DNA of 64,000 bases from Candidatus Delongbacteria bacterium (GTDB lineage Bacteria > CAIWAD01), in NCBI GenBank assembly GCA_020634015.1, contig JACKCN010000005.1, forward strand, positions 186,001 to 250,000, written 5' to 3'. Below, piece after piece: positions 43,496-52,297 of the stretch. The notes beneath the pieces were generated by a model, which saw only the letters and a program-made list of their open reading frames with translations, did no database searches and was not told where the DNA came from. The stretch's first letter is position 1. Every line of letters begins with the position of its first letter. The translations under genes were made by a program, and so were the position numbers.

Positions 43496-44878
43496 TCAGG
43501 GGTGGCATGGGTCTGGCATGCCACCAGCCATACTGCCAGTGCTCAGCCAATGCGCTACCATCCGCCGGGCGTCCTCGATGGATGCCAGCCGTTGTTCAAG
43601 CTGGAGGTTTTCCAGCTCTTCCAGATACATGCCCAGCAACGGCCCGCGGGGAACGCCCAGTGCCATCAGGTCATTGCCATCCAGGAATGGAACGGGATGA
43701 AGCATTGAATCATGACTGTGCAACTGGTTTTGCAACCAGGTTTCCAGGTCGGCCAGACCCGAGGGCCAGACGATCGGCAGCAGGAGTCGGGCCCGTGACA
43801 TTCCCGGGTGCCGCAGCAGGCGCAATTGACTGGAAAGGCGCGCCTCCCGGATGGCGGGCAGGGCCAGCAGGACCTGGCAGCAGTCTTCCAGATCCCGAGC
43901 CTCCCGCTGGGACAGTCGCAGTGCCATGCCCAGTTCGCGCAGCCAGCCCGGCAGGGCGTCCCGCTGACTGACTGATGCTGAATCGAGGGCATTTCCCAGT
44001 GGGGTCAAAGCTGTGGCATGTGGTGGCATGCCAAGAATCGCGGGCAGCAGCAGCAACAACCAGGGAATGGCCGGATCCGCGGGCATGCTGGAAAATGCCG
44101 CAGCCCCGAGCGTGCCATCCAAAGGTATCGGGCAGGTGCGACCCCGGTGCTGATTCTGCCAGTCGTGCAGCAGGCGCTCGCGAATCACCGGTTCCATCCC
44201 ACTGGCCTGCAGCAGGCGCAGGCCTTCCCGCCACCCCGGAGCCCCCAGCAACTTTCCCAGTTCGTCCCGGATGCGTTCGGTGCTCACCGGTGCCAGATCC
44301 TTGGCCCGCTCCCGGATTGCCTGCCAGGTGCTCGCTTCGATGGTGAAATCCAGCTGGGCCGCGAAGCGGATCGCGCGCAGCATGCGCAGCCGGTCTTCCT
44401 GGAATCGCTCGTCCGCCACGCCAATGGCGCGGATCTGGCGGGCCTGGATGTCCAGGCGGCCCCCGACCCAATCCAGAATCTCTTCGGTCTGCGGATCCCA
44501 GAGCATTCCATTGATGGTGAAGTCTCGCCGCCGCACGTCCTCTTCGGCCGTGCTGTAGCGAACCTCATGCGGATGGCGACCGTCTTCGTAGTCCAGATCC
44601 TCCCGGAAAGTGGCCACCTCGAAGGCGAGAGTGTCTTCCTGCACGATGACCACACCAAAACTTTCGCCCACGGCGACCGTTCGGCGGAAGAGGGCACGCA
44701 CCTGGGGTGGAGTGGCGGAGGTGGCGATATCCAGGTCGGACTGGGTGCGCCCCAGCAGATGGTCCCGGACCGCGCCTCCGGCGATGTAGGCCTGGTGGCC
44801 CGCCTGACGCAAACGATCGATGATGCGGCAGGCCGGGTGGTAGAGCCTGGAAGGAGCGAACTCTTGGGGACGGGGCAT
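43496..44878 (-). CDS. CCA-adding / poly(A) polymerase family tRNA nucleotidyltransferase
   Basis: A 460-residue class II nucleotidyltransferase. The start is the ATG at 44878 (MPRPQEFAP); the longer frame lacks a good start. Motifs: IAGGAVRDHLLGRTQSDLDIATSA (GGxxRD and the catalytic DLD), then RRDFTINGML and the template-binding region DPQTEEILDWVGGRLD, then DERFQEDRLRMLRAIRFAAQLDF (the RNA and neck motif). These are shared by CCA-adding enzymes and poly(A) polymerases and do not separate them reliably. The C-terminal half is helical without an HD domain. Its role is maturation of tRNA 3' ends, cytoplasmic. The next upstream gene on the same strand ends 104 bases away. Confidence 0.93.
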   Translation of the reverse strand: MPRPQEFAPSRLYHPACRIIDRLRQAGHQAYIAGGAVRDHLLGRTQSDLDIATSATPPQVRALFRRTVAVGESFGVVIVQEDTLAFEVATFREDLDYEDGRHPHEVRYSTAEEDVRRRDFTINGMLWDPQTEEILDWVGGRLDIQARQIRAIGVADERFQEDRLRMLRAIRFAAQLDFTIEASTWQAIRERAKDLAPVSTERIRDELGKLLGAPGWREGLRLLQASGMEPVIRERLLHDWQNQHRGRTCPIPLDGTLGAAAFSSMPADPAIPWLLLLLPAILGMPPHATALTPLGNALDSASVSQRDALPGWLRELGMALRLSQREARDLEDCCQVLLALPAIREARLSSQLRLLRHPGMSRARLLLPIVWPSGLADLETWLQNQLHSHDSMLHPVPFLDGNDLMALGVPRGPLLGMYLEELENLQLEQRLASIEDARRMVAHWLSTGSMAGGMPDPCHP

Positions 44879-44981
44879 GGACCGGCTTTCTGCTGGCGGG
44901 ATCTGGCCGGAAAATAGGGATGTGGGCCGCAGGCTCAAACCGGGGAGTGGGGCGGTGTGTGCAAGGCGAGTCCGGTCGGGG

Positions 44982-45257
44982 TCAGTTGCCGGACCGGGTG
45001 GACGAATCGTCCTGGGTGATCAGGGAATAGCAGGCGACCAGAAAAGTCTCGCTTTCGCGATGGAGGATGCGCTCGGGATCATCGGCGCGCAGCTGCTCAA
45101 TTTCGCGCTGGCGCTCCAGATAGAGTTCGAGCTTGTTCAGTTCGTTTTCCAGGTTCCGGCGGCGTTTGCTGCGCAAGGCGAGGGTCCGCCGTGCCATCAG
45201 GAAACTGGTGGCTGGGATCGCAAGCAACAGGCTGATGATCAGGGCTGTCCAGTACAT
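44982..45257 (-). CDS. Small membrane protein with coiled coil
   Basis: A 91-residue protein. I prefer the ATG at 45257 because it directly begins the membrane helix; an ATG at 45314 would add 19 residues. A single N-terminal helix (MYWTALIISLLLAIPATSFLM) is followed by a strongly basic stretch (RSKRRRN) and a charged coiled coil (ENELNKLELYLERQREIEQLR). The tail is polar. The cytoplasmic coiled coil suggests an oligomeric or scaffold role, but I do not recognise a family. It lies divergent from the TetR gene. Confidence 0.65.
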   Translation of the reverse strand: MYWTALIISLLLAIPATSFLMARRTLALRSKRRRNLENELNKLELYLERQREIEQLRADDPERILHRESETFLVACYSLITQDDSSTRSGN

Positions 45258-45349
45258 GCTCGTCTCGATCTGAAAGTTCAATGCGGGCCTCCCCGGTCCT
45301 GCTGACTGATACATCGGCGAAATGGAAAACTACTCAAGCGATCCGCACC

Positions 45350-45370
45350 GGATTTTTCAAGGAAAATTCC
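45350..45370. promoter_or_regulatory. Inverted repeat upstream of the TetR gene
   Basis: GGATTTTTC and GAAAATTCC pair around AAG, 9-base arms with one mismatch. It sits in the 328-base divergent gap between 45257 and 45586, 215 bases before the TetR start. The rest of the gap shows the palindrome at 45518-45530 and nothing else. Confidence 0.4.
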
Positions 45371-45517
45371 ACGGTCGACAATTGCCCGGGATGGGCCTTC
45401 CCGCGGATGTCGCGTCTTCGCGGCTCTGGCGGCGTGCCGTTCTCCCGGTTCCGGGTTGCCGTTTGCTGCCTGCCGGTTTCAAACGCTACCAGCCGGTAGG
45501 GCATTTGTTTTCAATCG

Positions 45518-45530
45518 ACTAAGAGTTAGT
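45518..45530. promoter_or_regulatory. Palindrome ACTAA-GAG-TTAGT, likely autoregulatory operator
   Basis: A perfect 5-base-arm inverted repeat, 55 bases before the TetR ATG in an AT-rich patch (TTTTCAATCGACTAAGAG). The position and symmetry fit a TetR-family operator. Confidence 0.45.
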
Positions 45531-45585
45531 TTCAGCGCTTCAAGACAGCCAATCACCCCCTCAAGATCCTCAGGGAAAGCCAAAA

Positions 45586-46380
45586 ATGAGCGACAGCTAC
45601 CCGCGGGTAGACGATGCATCCACTGAGCGTCCCATTCCGCTGAGATACCAGGCGGACGAAGAATTCCGTCCGTCCAGCTCACTTCTGAATCTTGGAACGG
45701 CCCTGCTGAACCCCCGGATCGAGCGGGGAGACATCGCGGAACCGGAGGAAGACGCTCCGCTCAAGGAGATTCCGCTGGGCCGCAGAGAACGCGAGCGCCT
45801 GATGCGCCGACGCGAGATCCTGCTGACCGCCCGCCGGCTCTTTGCCGCCAATGGCTATACCGGAACCACGCTGGACGAAGTTGCCCGGCTGACCGAGTTT
45901 TCCAAACCCACCCTGTATCAGTACTTCCGCAACAAGGACCACCTCTACTTCACGATTCTTGAAGAAGGTCTGGCCGACATGCGCGGAATCCTGGACAAGG
46001 AATCCCATGCCGAGCGCAGCATGGGCGACAACCTGCGTGCCATTGTCCTGCTCCTGCTGATCTACTTTCGCAAGAACACCGACTTCTTCCTGATGTTGCG
46101 TCAATACCGCGACCAGCCGCGTCCGGGAGATGTCGGCGACATGCAGAATGCCACGCGCGATGGGTGGGAGCGCTTTCATCAGCGCCTGGCGGCGCTGTTG
46201 GGGCGAGGAGTGCGGCGAGGGGATTTTGCCCGCTACGACCTGAACCAGTTGGCCTCCATCCTCTTCGAAGCGGTCGGGGTCTATACCCTGGCCTTCCAGA
46301 AGCCGGATGAACTGCGCAGCGCGCGTGAGATGGCCGATGAACTGATGAACCTGTTCTTCTACGGTATCCTGCAGCGCTGA
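45586..46380 (+). CDS. TetR family transcriptional regulator with long N-terminal extension
   Basis: A 264-residue protein. The DNA-binding domain starts only near residue 68: RRREILLTARRLFAANGYTGTTLDEVARLTEFSKPTLYQYFRNKDHLYFTILEEG is the classical TetR helix-turn-helix, here at about 70-125. The C-terminal half is helical (LRAIVLLLLIYFRKNTDFFLML). Most TetR proteins are near 200 residues, so the first 68 residues (acidic and proline-rich, no predicted helix) are an unusual extension. A start nearer the helix-turn-helix (Met near residue 77) lacks an obvious ribosome binding site, so the longer form is plausible. Ligand and targets unknown. It is not adjacent to an efflux gene. Confidence 0.88.
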   Translation: MSDSYPRVDDASTERPIPLRYQADEEFRPSSSLLNLGTALLNPRIERGDIAEPEEDAPLKEIPLGRRERERLMRRREILLTARRLFAANGYTGTTLDEVARLTEFSKPTLYQYFRNKDHLYFTILEEGLADMRGILDKESHAERSMGDNLRAIVLLLLIYFRKNTDFFLMLRQYRDQPRPGDVGDMQNATRDGWERFHQRLAALLGRGVRRGDFARYDLNQLASILFEAVGVYTLAFQKPDELRSAREMADELMNLFFYGILQR

Positions 46381-46407
46381 CGGACTTGCCCTGCGACACC
46401 GTCTCCC

Positions 46408-47103
46408 TCAAGCCAGCTGCAATACTCCATAGGGCTTCTCGTCCCCGTATATCGAGTACTCGCGGCCTTCCGACTGACTCCAGCGGTCCAGCATGCTGCG
46501 CTCGTCCGGGCGGGCGGCATCATCCACGAAGATCCTGCAACCCGACGCGAGGCGGTCGCGCATGACGGGCAGCATGCCGAAGCGTCCGCCTTTGGTCACG
46601 CCCGGAGGGCCATCACAGATCACCATGGCGAACCCGGAGGGCAGCTGGTCCATGGCCGGGCCGTACCAATCATAGTCACCATAGGGTTTGATGGGTGAGT
46701 CGTGCACGGTCACGCTGCGGATGTCGAAGCGATCCAGGAAGCGGCGCTGGCGCAGGGCCCACTCCGGGTGATGCTCCAGCGAATGCAGGTGCCCACCACG
46801 ATCCTGAAGCACCACTCCCATCAGCAGACTGGAGAGCCCCGAACCGCATTCCAGTACCGGACCGTCAACGTCCTCGCAGGCTTTCAGGCAGGCGCTGAGA
46901 TACTCAGTCCAGGCGGACCAGCTCTCATTGTCCCAGCCGTAGATCAGTTTGCGCAGCAGAGTGTGGTCGGCAACTCCCGCGCCGGGATTCTCGCGAAAGC
47001 GTGAGAACGCGTCGTAGAAGACAGTGCGCCGGCGTTTGTGATCGAGGTACTTCCGAAGCGGGCGCAGAGTGAGCGCATTGCTGAGCTCTTTTTTCAGGTT
47101 CAT
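46408..47103 (-). CDS. Class I SAM-dependent methyltransferase-like protein
   Basis: A 231-residue protein. I choose the ATG at 47103 with GGAAAG 8 bases upstream; an ATG at 47118 lacks a ribosome binding site. The N-terminal 70 residues are helical. Motif I is VLECGSGLSSLLMGV, the acidic end of strand 2 is HSLEHH, and motif IV FAMVICDGPPG is followed by MRDRLASGCRIFVDDA, giving a Rossmann methyltransferase fold. The DGPPG motif resembles FkbM and surface-glycan methyltransferases. The substrate cannot be told. It converges with the TetR gene, 28 bases between stops. The 311-base gap upstream to 47414 shows no gene. Confidence 0.8.
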   Translation of the reverse strand: MNLKKELSNALTLRPLRKYLDHKRRRTVFYDAFSRFRENPGAGVADHTLLRKLIYGWDNESWSAWTEYLSACLKACEDVDGPVLECGSGLSSLLMGVVLQDRGGHLHSLEHHPEWALRQRRFLDRFDIRSVTVHDSPIKPYGDYDWYGPAMDQLPSGFAMVICDGPPGVTKGGRFGMLPVMRDRLASGCRIFVDDAARPDERSMLDRWSQSEGREYSIYGDEKPYGVLQLA

Positions 47104-47414
47104 GTCAGGACTTTCCATGTGGGGGCATGACCGCTGATCATATCACTATTCCGGACACGACACCAGCGACTTCGCAACTCTATCGGGTCGGTGCCCGGGG
47201 GAATCCAGAATCGGGCTGTCAGGCCACATCTCTGCGCCAGCCCTGAGTGCTTGGTGGAGTTGTGTTGGAAGCTGTTGTTATTTGAAGACTATACTGGTCG
47301 GTACAGAATCGAACCCGCTGAAATCGTGTGCCCGGATGGACATCGGCAGCCCGCGGGATTCAGGGCTCCCATGCCATCGACCGGGACGAGAATGCCCTGG
47401 ATGCCCTGTGGTTC

Positions 47415-48977
47415 TCAGTAGCCCATGTTGATCACCAGTCGGGTGGGAAAGGTGAAATCGCTCCAGCTTCCGGCCAGTGCCCCCAGGGAATTGATCTTGA
47501 GAACCTGATTGCGCTCGGCATCCAGCACCCAGCAGGAAGCGTCCAGACGGTTGGCAGCCAGGGCCTTGGGATACCGAATGTTGTCGTGCTGGGTCTGCTG
47601 AAGATCGAAGAACAGCCGGATCGCGCGCCCGTTCAGTCCGCGGTCCAGCACCCAGGCCAGTCCTTCGGAATGTCCGGCCGAGACCGCTACCGGATTGTCG
47701 AACCCGCTGACCGTCAGGCTGTCCAGACCGTCCGCCAGAAAACGGTAGAGTCTGGCGGCGTTCTTGTCCACGACCCAGCAGGCGCCCGTACTGTCCTCCA
47801 CGCTCAGGTCGTAGGGATACAGGAAGCCGTTGTGTGCCCGGACTCCGGTCAGGCTGTCGGCTGCCGAGACGGCCCCCGAATAGGTTTCCGGGACCTGCCA
47901 GACCTGGTTGCTGCCCGCGTCGGCAATCCAGAGCATGCCGGTGCGCTGGTGAATCGCCATGGCGCCGGGGCGGTCCAGACCATCCAGGACGCGCTCGCCC
48001 GGTTCTCCATTGAAACGTACTTCCGAAATGCGGGCGCTGTCTTCATCCATCACATACACGCTGCCGGTCCGCGGCCAGACCTGGATACGCGAGGGGCGAC
48101 CGAAGGTCTCCGCCAGATCGAGCAGTTGGGTGCCCTGCAGGTCGAAGGCCTTGAGCGCCGGTGGATTCAACTCGCTGACCCATAGACGGCGGTTTTCCGA
48201 ATCCAGTCCGATGTCGCCGGGCTCATTCAGGCCGGGAATCTCGAGCAGCGGATCGCCTTCGGCACTCAGTTTCACCACACGCCCGGCGCCCGCGTCCAGA
48301 ATCCAGACGCAGCCGATTTCCGAGTACACGCGGACTTCCAGGGTGTCGCTCGCGGAGTTGCCCCAGCTGTCCGTTGCGGACACCGCGATCCAGGCGTTCA
48401 GCGTGGTGTCCGGCGCCGTCCAGCGCACGGTGTCTCCCATGGTGGAGGAGAGCGTTCCCCAGGGCGAGTTCCAGGCCAGCACGACGGACTGGCTGTCCGG
48501 GTCCACCGCATGGGCCCACAATTTCAGCGTGTTGCCATTGAGCGCGATCGGACTGTCCTGCCCCAGCTCAGTGAAATGGGGCGTGCGATTTTCAACCCAG
48601 AAGTACAGAGTGTCGGCGGCCAGGTTGCCGTGGCTGTCTTCGATCGTATAGATCAGCCGAGCATAGGTTGTGGAATCGGGACTCAGCCAACGGGCGCTGT
48701 CCGGGTACTGGGCCAGAAAACTGCCGCGGTTGATCTGCCAGCTGGCGGTCAGGCTGTCTCCGTCCAGATCGCGGGTCTGGGCGCTGAAGAGAATCTCGCT
48801 GGCCGCATTCAGCGTGCTCGGAGTCGCGGTGATGGCCAGAATTTCCGGGGCCTGGTTCGTGTCCTGGCTAGGAAGCCGGGCACAGGAGAGGGCAAGGGCC
48901 AACAGGCAAAGGCAGCCCACCAGGCCCGCAAGGCGCATTCTCAGCAGGTGCTGCCAGGGCAGGGAGTGACGGTCCAT
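47415..48977 (-). CDS. NHL-type beta-propeller lipoprotein with Ig/PKD-like N-domains
   Basis: A 520-residue protein. The N-terminal signal peptide (LAGLVGCLCLLALALSC) ends at a cysteine in a lipobox-like position (LALSC). Two beta-sandwich domains follow (APEILAITATPSTLNAASEILFSA and TPHFTELGQDSPIALNGNTL), then a propeller of about six NHL-like repeats (VWILDAGAGRVVKLSAEG, LWVSELNPPALKAFD, VYVMDEDSARISEV, LWIADAGSNQVWQVP). It starts one base after the stop of the upstream barrel/TolB-like gene, so both are made from one message. Likely anchored to the outer membrane and working with that partner. No function is established. Confidence 0.82.
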   Translation of the reverse strand: MDRHSLPWQHLLRMRLAGLVGCLCLLALALSCARLPSQDTNQAPEILAITATPSTLNAASEILFSAQTRDLDGDSLTASWQINRGSFLAQYPDSARWLSPDSTTYARLIYTIEDSHGNLAADTLYFWVENRTPHFTELGQDSPIALNGNTLKLWAHAVDPDSQSVVLAWNSPWGTLSSTMGDTVRWTAPDTTLNAWIAVSATDSWGNSASDTLEVRVYSEIGCVWILDAGAGRVVKLSAEGDPLLEIPGLNEPGDIGLDSENRRLWVSELNPPALKAFDLQGTQLLDLAETFGRPSRIQVWPRTGSVYVMDEDSARISEVRFNGEPGERVLDGLDRPGAMAIHQRTGMLWIADAGSNQVWQVPETYSGAVSAADSLTGVRAHNGFLYPYDLSVEDSTGACWVVDKNAARLYRFLADGLDSLTVSGFDNPVAVSAGHSEGLAWVLDRGLNGRAIRLFFDLQQTQHDNIRYPKALAANRLDASCWVLDAERNQVLKINSLGALAGSWSDFTFPTRLVINMGY

Positions 48978-50426
48978 CTAGCGCACCACCATTTGAACAC
49001 TGTATTCGTAGAAGAGTTCGTCCAGCGCTTGCTGGGTCCATTGCTCCAGCGTGCTGGTCAGCAGCCGACTGCGGGCCGGAGCCAGCAGCAGGGCATCGCG
49101 GTGAGCCTGTTTCACGTTGAACAGACGCAGGCTGGGCTCGGTACGCGCTTCCGCACTGATGACCCCTTTGTAGTGCAGAGCACCGCTGCCCACTTCCAGC
49201 ATCAGGATCTGGGCCTCCAGACTGGAACTCAGGCGTGTCCGGCTGAGCAGGGGCGCCAGATCAAGGCCCGTGCGCCGCGCAGGTTCGCTGGACAGGATTC
49301 TTCCGCTGACCACGAAATCCGCACCCAGGCTGGCGCCCAGTTGGCGCTGCTGCTCGGCATTCAGCTGCAGATTCAGGGGCAGGCCCAGACGCTCGCGCGT
49401 CTGGTCCACCAGCAGGCGGGGGATCACAGCCAGGGAACTGTCGGTGTCGAAGCGATTGAGGCAGGTGTCCCAGAGGACATCCGACACGGGCATTCCGGCC
49501 GGATCGGCAAAAGGCAGGATCACCAGACGGACCGGTTCGAAATCCCAACTGCTGGCCTGTGGAGTCGGGGCAAGTTCGTTGCCCGGTTCCACGCTGTAGC
49601 CAGGATTCTGGTTGCGCAGTTCCAGGGTGTGGCGGATCGATTCACGCAGGTTGCGCGAGCGGATCGTGACCGGATCACGGTGCTGCAGATGCCAGGTCAG
49701 GCCGGCATACACCCCGAAGTGATCGAGGTTGTCCACCAGGCGCTGTTCGGCGCCGGCCTTGAAGGTCAGCCCGAAGGGCAGATTGCTGCGCAATCCTCCA
49801 TAGAACTGGTAATCATAGAGCTTGTCGCCCAGGTCCAGCTCCTGCCCCAGCTCCATTTCCAGCATCACCCACTCTTTCCACAATCGGCCACGGACTCCCA
49901 CACCCCAGACGCTGTGAGTGTTGGTGCGGCGGTCGTCGGTGGAAAATCCCACGTGTCCGTCCATGGTGAAGCGTGTCTGGTCCAGTTCGAGCAGCAGCAG
50001 AGTCTCGCTGCGGGTGTTCTGGTTGGAGAAGGCGGAAAAGCCTTCCAGGTCCTCGCGAAAGCCCGTGGGAAAGAGCAGGGTCTGGCGTGCTCCCCAGCTC
50101 ATGTTGGACTTGCCCGGCACCGCGGACTTCCAGCAAAGTGAGGCTTCCAGATCGCCCTGGCCCGCCTTGGCCTGGCTGCCGATGGTTTCGCTGATGAAGG
50201 GAAAGCCAAATCCGAAGTGCAGATGGTCGCTGAGACCGTAGGTCAGGCCGGCCGCACCTTCCATGCGCGTGTGGGTCTCGGATAGGGCGAACTGGCTGCT
50301 CTGGGCGATGAACTCCCAGCGCTGCCCGTGCAGATCGTTGAGGAACACGGGGTCATTGAGCAGGCGTTCCCGGGCCGGCAGAACGGCCGCGATTCCCAGC
50401 AGCAACAACGGAGCGCACGAACGCAT
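48978..50426 (-). CDS. Outer-membrane barrel-like protein with TolB/CsgG-like C-domain
   Basis: A 482-residue protein. The ATG at 50426 begins a signal peptide (MRSCAPLLLLGIAAVLPARE) and has GGGGAG 8 bases upstream. Residues 20-285 are alternating amphipathic strands with glycine-rich turns (AAGLTYGLSDHLHFGFGFPF, VGVRGRLWKEWVMLEMELG), like barrel-type envelope proteins. Residues about 320-482 contain VRLVILPFAD..., RLLVDQTRERLGL, then LGASLGADFVVSGRIL, the pattern of CsgG/GNA1162/TolB-like N-domains. The combination in one chain is unusual. It is the first gene of a two-gene operon with the propeller lipoprotein. Role in envelope assembly or transport is inferred. Confidence 0.65.
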   Translation of the reverse strand: MRSCAPLLLLGIAAVLPARERLLNDPVFLNDLHGQRWEFIAQSSQFALSETHTRMEGAAGLTYGLSDHLHFGFGFPFISETIGSQAKAGQGDLEASLCWKSAVPGKSNMSWGARQTLLFPTGFREDLEGFSAFSNQNTRSETLLLLELDQTRFTMDGHVGFSTDDRRTNTHSVWGVGVRGRLWKEWVMLEMELGQELDLGDKLYDYQFYGGLRSNLPFGLTFKAGAEQRLVDNLDHFGVYAGLTWHLQHRDPVTIRSRNLRESIRHTLELRNQNPGYSVEPGNELAPTPQASSWDFEPVRLVILPFADPAGMPVSDVLWDTCLNRFDTDSSLAVIPRLLVDQTRERLGLPLNLQLNAEQQRQLGASLGADFVVSGRILSSEPARRTGLDLAPLLSRTRLSSSLEAQILMLEVGSGALHYKGVISAEARTEPSLRLFNVKQAHRDALLLAPARSRLLTSTLEQWTQQALDELFYEYSVQMVVR

Positions 50427-50785
50427 GAGACTTACTCCCCATTCGGATTGATTGGCCGGCTCAGGCCTCATGGGGTTTTGGCAAAGGCCGTGCCATCCCT
50501 GATGCGCGGGCGATCTGGAGCCTGGTCAGGTTCAAAGGGTTCAATTTCAAGGACTTGGAGAGTTCGGAAGCTGCAGAGTTCCGGAATCGGCCGCGTCGAT
50601 CAAGCGCCGAAGGGGCAGACTTTTCCACCCGGGCGGCAAGCGCGACCCATTGCCCCGCTCGAGGCTACACTCCCGAGCCCCGCCCTTTTGCTTGGTGAAT
50701 AGGCTGAAAATTCCCTCACTCCCCCCTCGGCGATTCAACGATGCCGACTCAATTCGACCACCCCATTCCCAATCCGGAACCACAC
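50427..50785. other. Divergent intergenic region
   Basis: 359 bases between divergent genes. No coding frame stands out; it must carry promoters for both, but I cannot place convincing -35/-10 pairs. An AT-richer patch near 50688-50720 is the best promoter candidate for the plus-strand gene. Confidence 0.4.
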
Positions 50786-51691
50786 ATGAGACACCGTTCG
50801 ATCTTCATTCTGCTTTGCATGGTCTGGTTGTGCGCCGGACAGGTGCTGGCCCAGCAGAGCTCCTTCTTCCTGCAGGGCAGTGCCAGCGCCCACTACGCCC
50901 AGTTCCCATTCGGTTCGTTCAATGGGGATTTCAACGCGGTGGGCGCCATCGATACCAGCACTTTCGAGCCCACGGACCTGCAGGGCGTGGGCGGCATCCT
51001 GCTGCCCGACAGTGTCGGTACCGAGACCCTCTTCTGGGCCGGGGTGGTGGTCAATCCTGATTCCACGCTCGACGCGCTTGGCATGTATCTCACCGCACCG
51101 AACGGTTTTGAGGTGGGATCGGGCAGTTCCCAGGGGATCAACGGCGTGCTGTTCTATCTGTATCACGCCGACAGCCTGGCCATACCCACCAACATCGACA
51201 GTGTGGACATTGCCGGCATCATCGGGCTGATTTCCGCCCAGCACAAATTCACGGGCGTGCCTACGGGGCTGGAAATCACCGAACGCAGTGACACACGGAT
51301 GGCGCTCACCTTCGGTGCCCTGGCGATTGATCTGGACAACAACACCTTTCTGATCTCGGTGTCCAATGGGGATGCGGTTCTCGAAGGTCTGACCGTGGCT
51401 GTGGACGAGTTCCCGGGCACACGCCCGCTCACTCATCGCCTCGAATCGGTGTACCCCAATCCATTCAACCCACGCGCACTGGTCCGACTGGATCTTGCCC
51501 GCGAAGAATCGCTGAGTCTGGTGCTGTACAATCTGAATGGTCAGGCGGTGCGCCTGCTGCATCGCGGGGTTCTGGGCGCAGGCCCGCACGAGTTGCCGCT
51601 GGCCGCCGACGGGCTGGCTTCGGGGATCTACCTGCTGAGCCTGGAAAGTCCCGACTGGCGGGAAACGCGGCGAATCACACTGTTGCGCTAG
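50786..51691 (+). CDS. Small secreted protein with type IX-like sorting domain
   Basis: A 301-residue protein from the ATG at 50786. Signal peptide (SIFILLCMVWLCAGQVLA, about 1-22). Residues 23-205 are beta-rich and have no recognised domain. The last 80 residues are a sorting domain (VYPNPFNPRALVRLDL ... VLYNLNGQAVRLLHRG ... LASGIYLLSLE ... RRITLLR). The cargo portion is small and lacks catalytic motifs, so a structural or adhesive surface role is likelier than an enzyme. It shares the divergent promoter region with the barrel-like protein gene. Confidence 0.85.
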   Translation: MRHRSIFILLCMVWLCAGQVLAQQSSFFLQGSASAHYAQFPFGSFNGDFNAVGAIDTSTFEPTDLQGVGGILLPDSVGTETLFWAGVVVNPDSTLDALGMYLTAPNGFEVGSGSSQGINGVLFYLYHADSLAIPTNIDSVDIAGIIGLISAQHKFTGVPTGLEITERSDTRMALTFGALAIDLDNNTFLISVSNGDAVLEGLTVAVDEFPGTRPLTHRLESVYPNPFNPRALVRLDLAREESLSLVLYNLNGQAVRLLHRGVLGAGPHELPLAADGLASGIYLLSLESPDWRETRRITLLR

Positions 51692-51710
51692 CAGTCAGCC
51701 GGATGCGAGC

Positions 51711-52208
51711 ATGCAATCGATCGAGCTGATCCGCACCAATCTGAACAACAGCACCACACGGGTGCTTGCCCGCATCGAGGAGATGCGCGAGCATTGCATG
51801 GTGCCCCCCACCGCCCAGGGAGGTGGTCACACCCTCTGGGTGCTGGGGCATCTGGCCTACATCGAGGCCCTGGTCGTTCATGTGTTCATGTCTGCCCAGC
51901 CGAATCCACTCGCCCACTGGGACACGCTCTTCGATGGCGACCTGATCTCGGTGGACCCAAAGGACTATCCGCCCTTCGATCAGGTGCTCGCCACCTGCTG
52001 GGAGCAGCGAGCCGGCACTCTGGCACTGCTTGACACACTCGGTGAAGACGATCTGGACCAGCCAGGGGCAAGCGTCCCCGCGGGCTACGACGAGTTCTTC
52101 GGGACCCGACGCCGTTGTCTGCAGTACCTGGCCGACCACTGGTACATGCACCGCGGCCAGCTGGCCGATGCCCGCCGCAGTGCCGGCATCGAGCGCATGT
52201 GGGTGTGA
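51711..52208 (+). CDS. DinB-family four-helix-bundle protein
   Basis: A 165-residue protein. Two histidine-bearing helices, HTLWVLGHLAYIEALVVHV at about 38-55 and LADHWYMHRGQLADARR near the C-terminus, match the metal site of the DinB/YfiT four-helix-bundle superfamily (DinB_2). Some members are thiol S-transferases using bacillithiol or mycothiol, while many remain uncharacterised. Cytoplasmic. It follows the sorting-domain gene by 19 bases and could be on the same transcript. The terminator at 52245-52276 closes the unit. Confidence 0.82.
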   Translation: MQSIELIRTNLNNSTTRVLARIEEMREHCMVPPTAQGGGHTLWVLGHLAYIEALVVHVFMSAQPNPLAHWDTLFDGDLISVDPKDYPPFDQVLATCWEQRAGTLALLDTLGEDDLDQPGASVPAGYDEFFGTRRRCLQYLADHWYMHRGQLADARRSAGIERMWV

Positions 52209-52244
52209 CACCGATCGGACAGGATGCATGAACTTCTGCAAAGA

Positions 52245-52276
52245 AAACGCCGGTGATCCAGAGATCACCGGCGTTT
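52245..52276. terminator. Bidirectional intrinsic terminator
   Basis: AAACGCCGGTGATC pairs with GATCACCGGCGTTT over a CAGA loop, a perfect 14-bp stem. On the minus strand it runs into TTTTCTTTGC. It ends the efflux operon (minus) and the DinB gene (plus). Confidence 0.9.
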
Positions 52277-52297
52277 CAGTTGGCACTGTGGTCCAGT

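Noticed and set aside
48510..50141. A 543-codon plus-strand frame opposite the envelope operon
   Set aside because: It lies entirely antisense to two genes with clear signal peptides and domain motifs; no start context.
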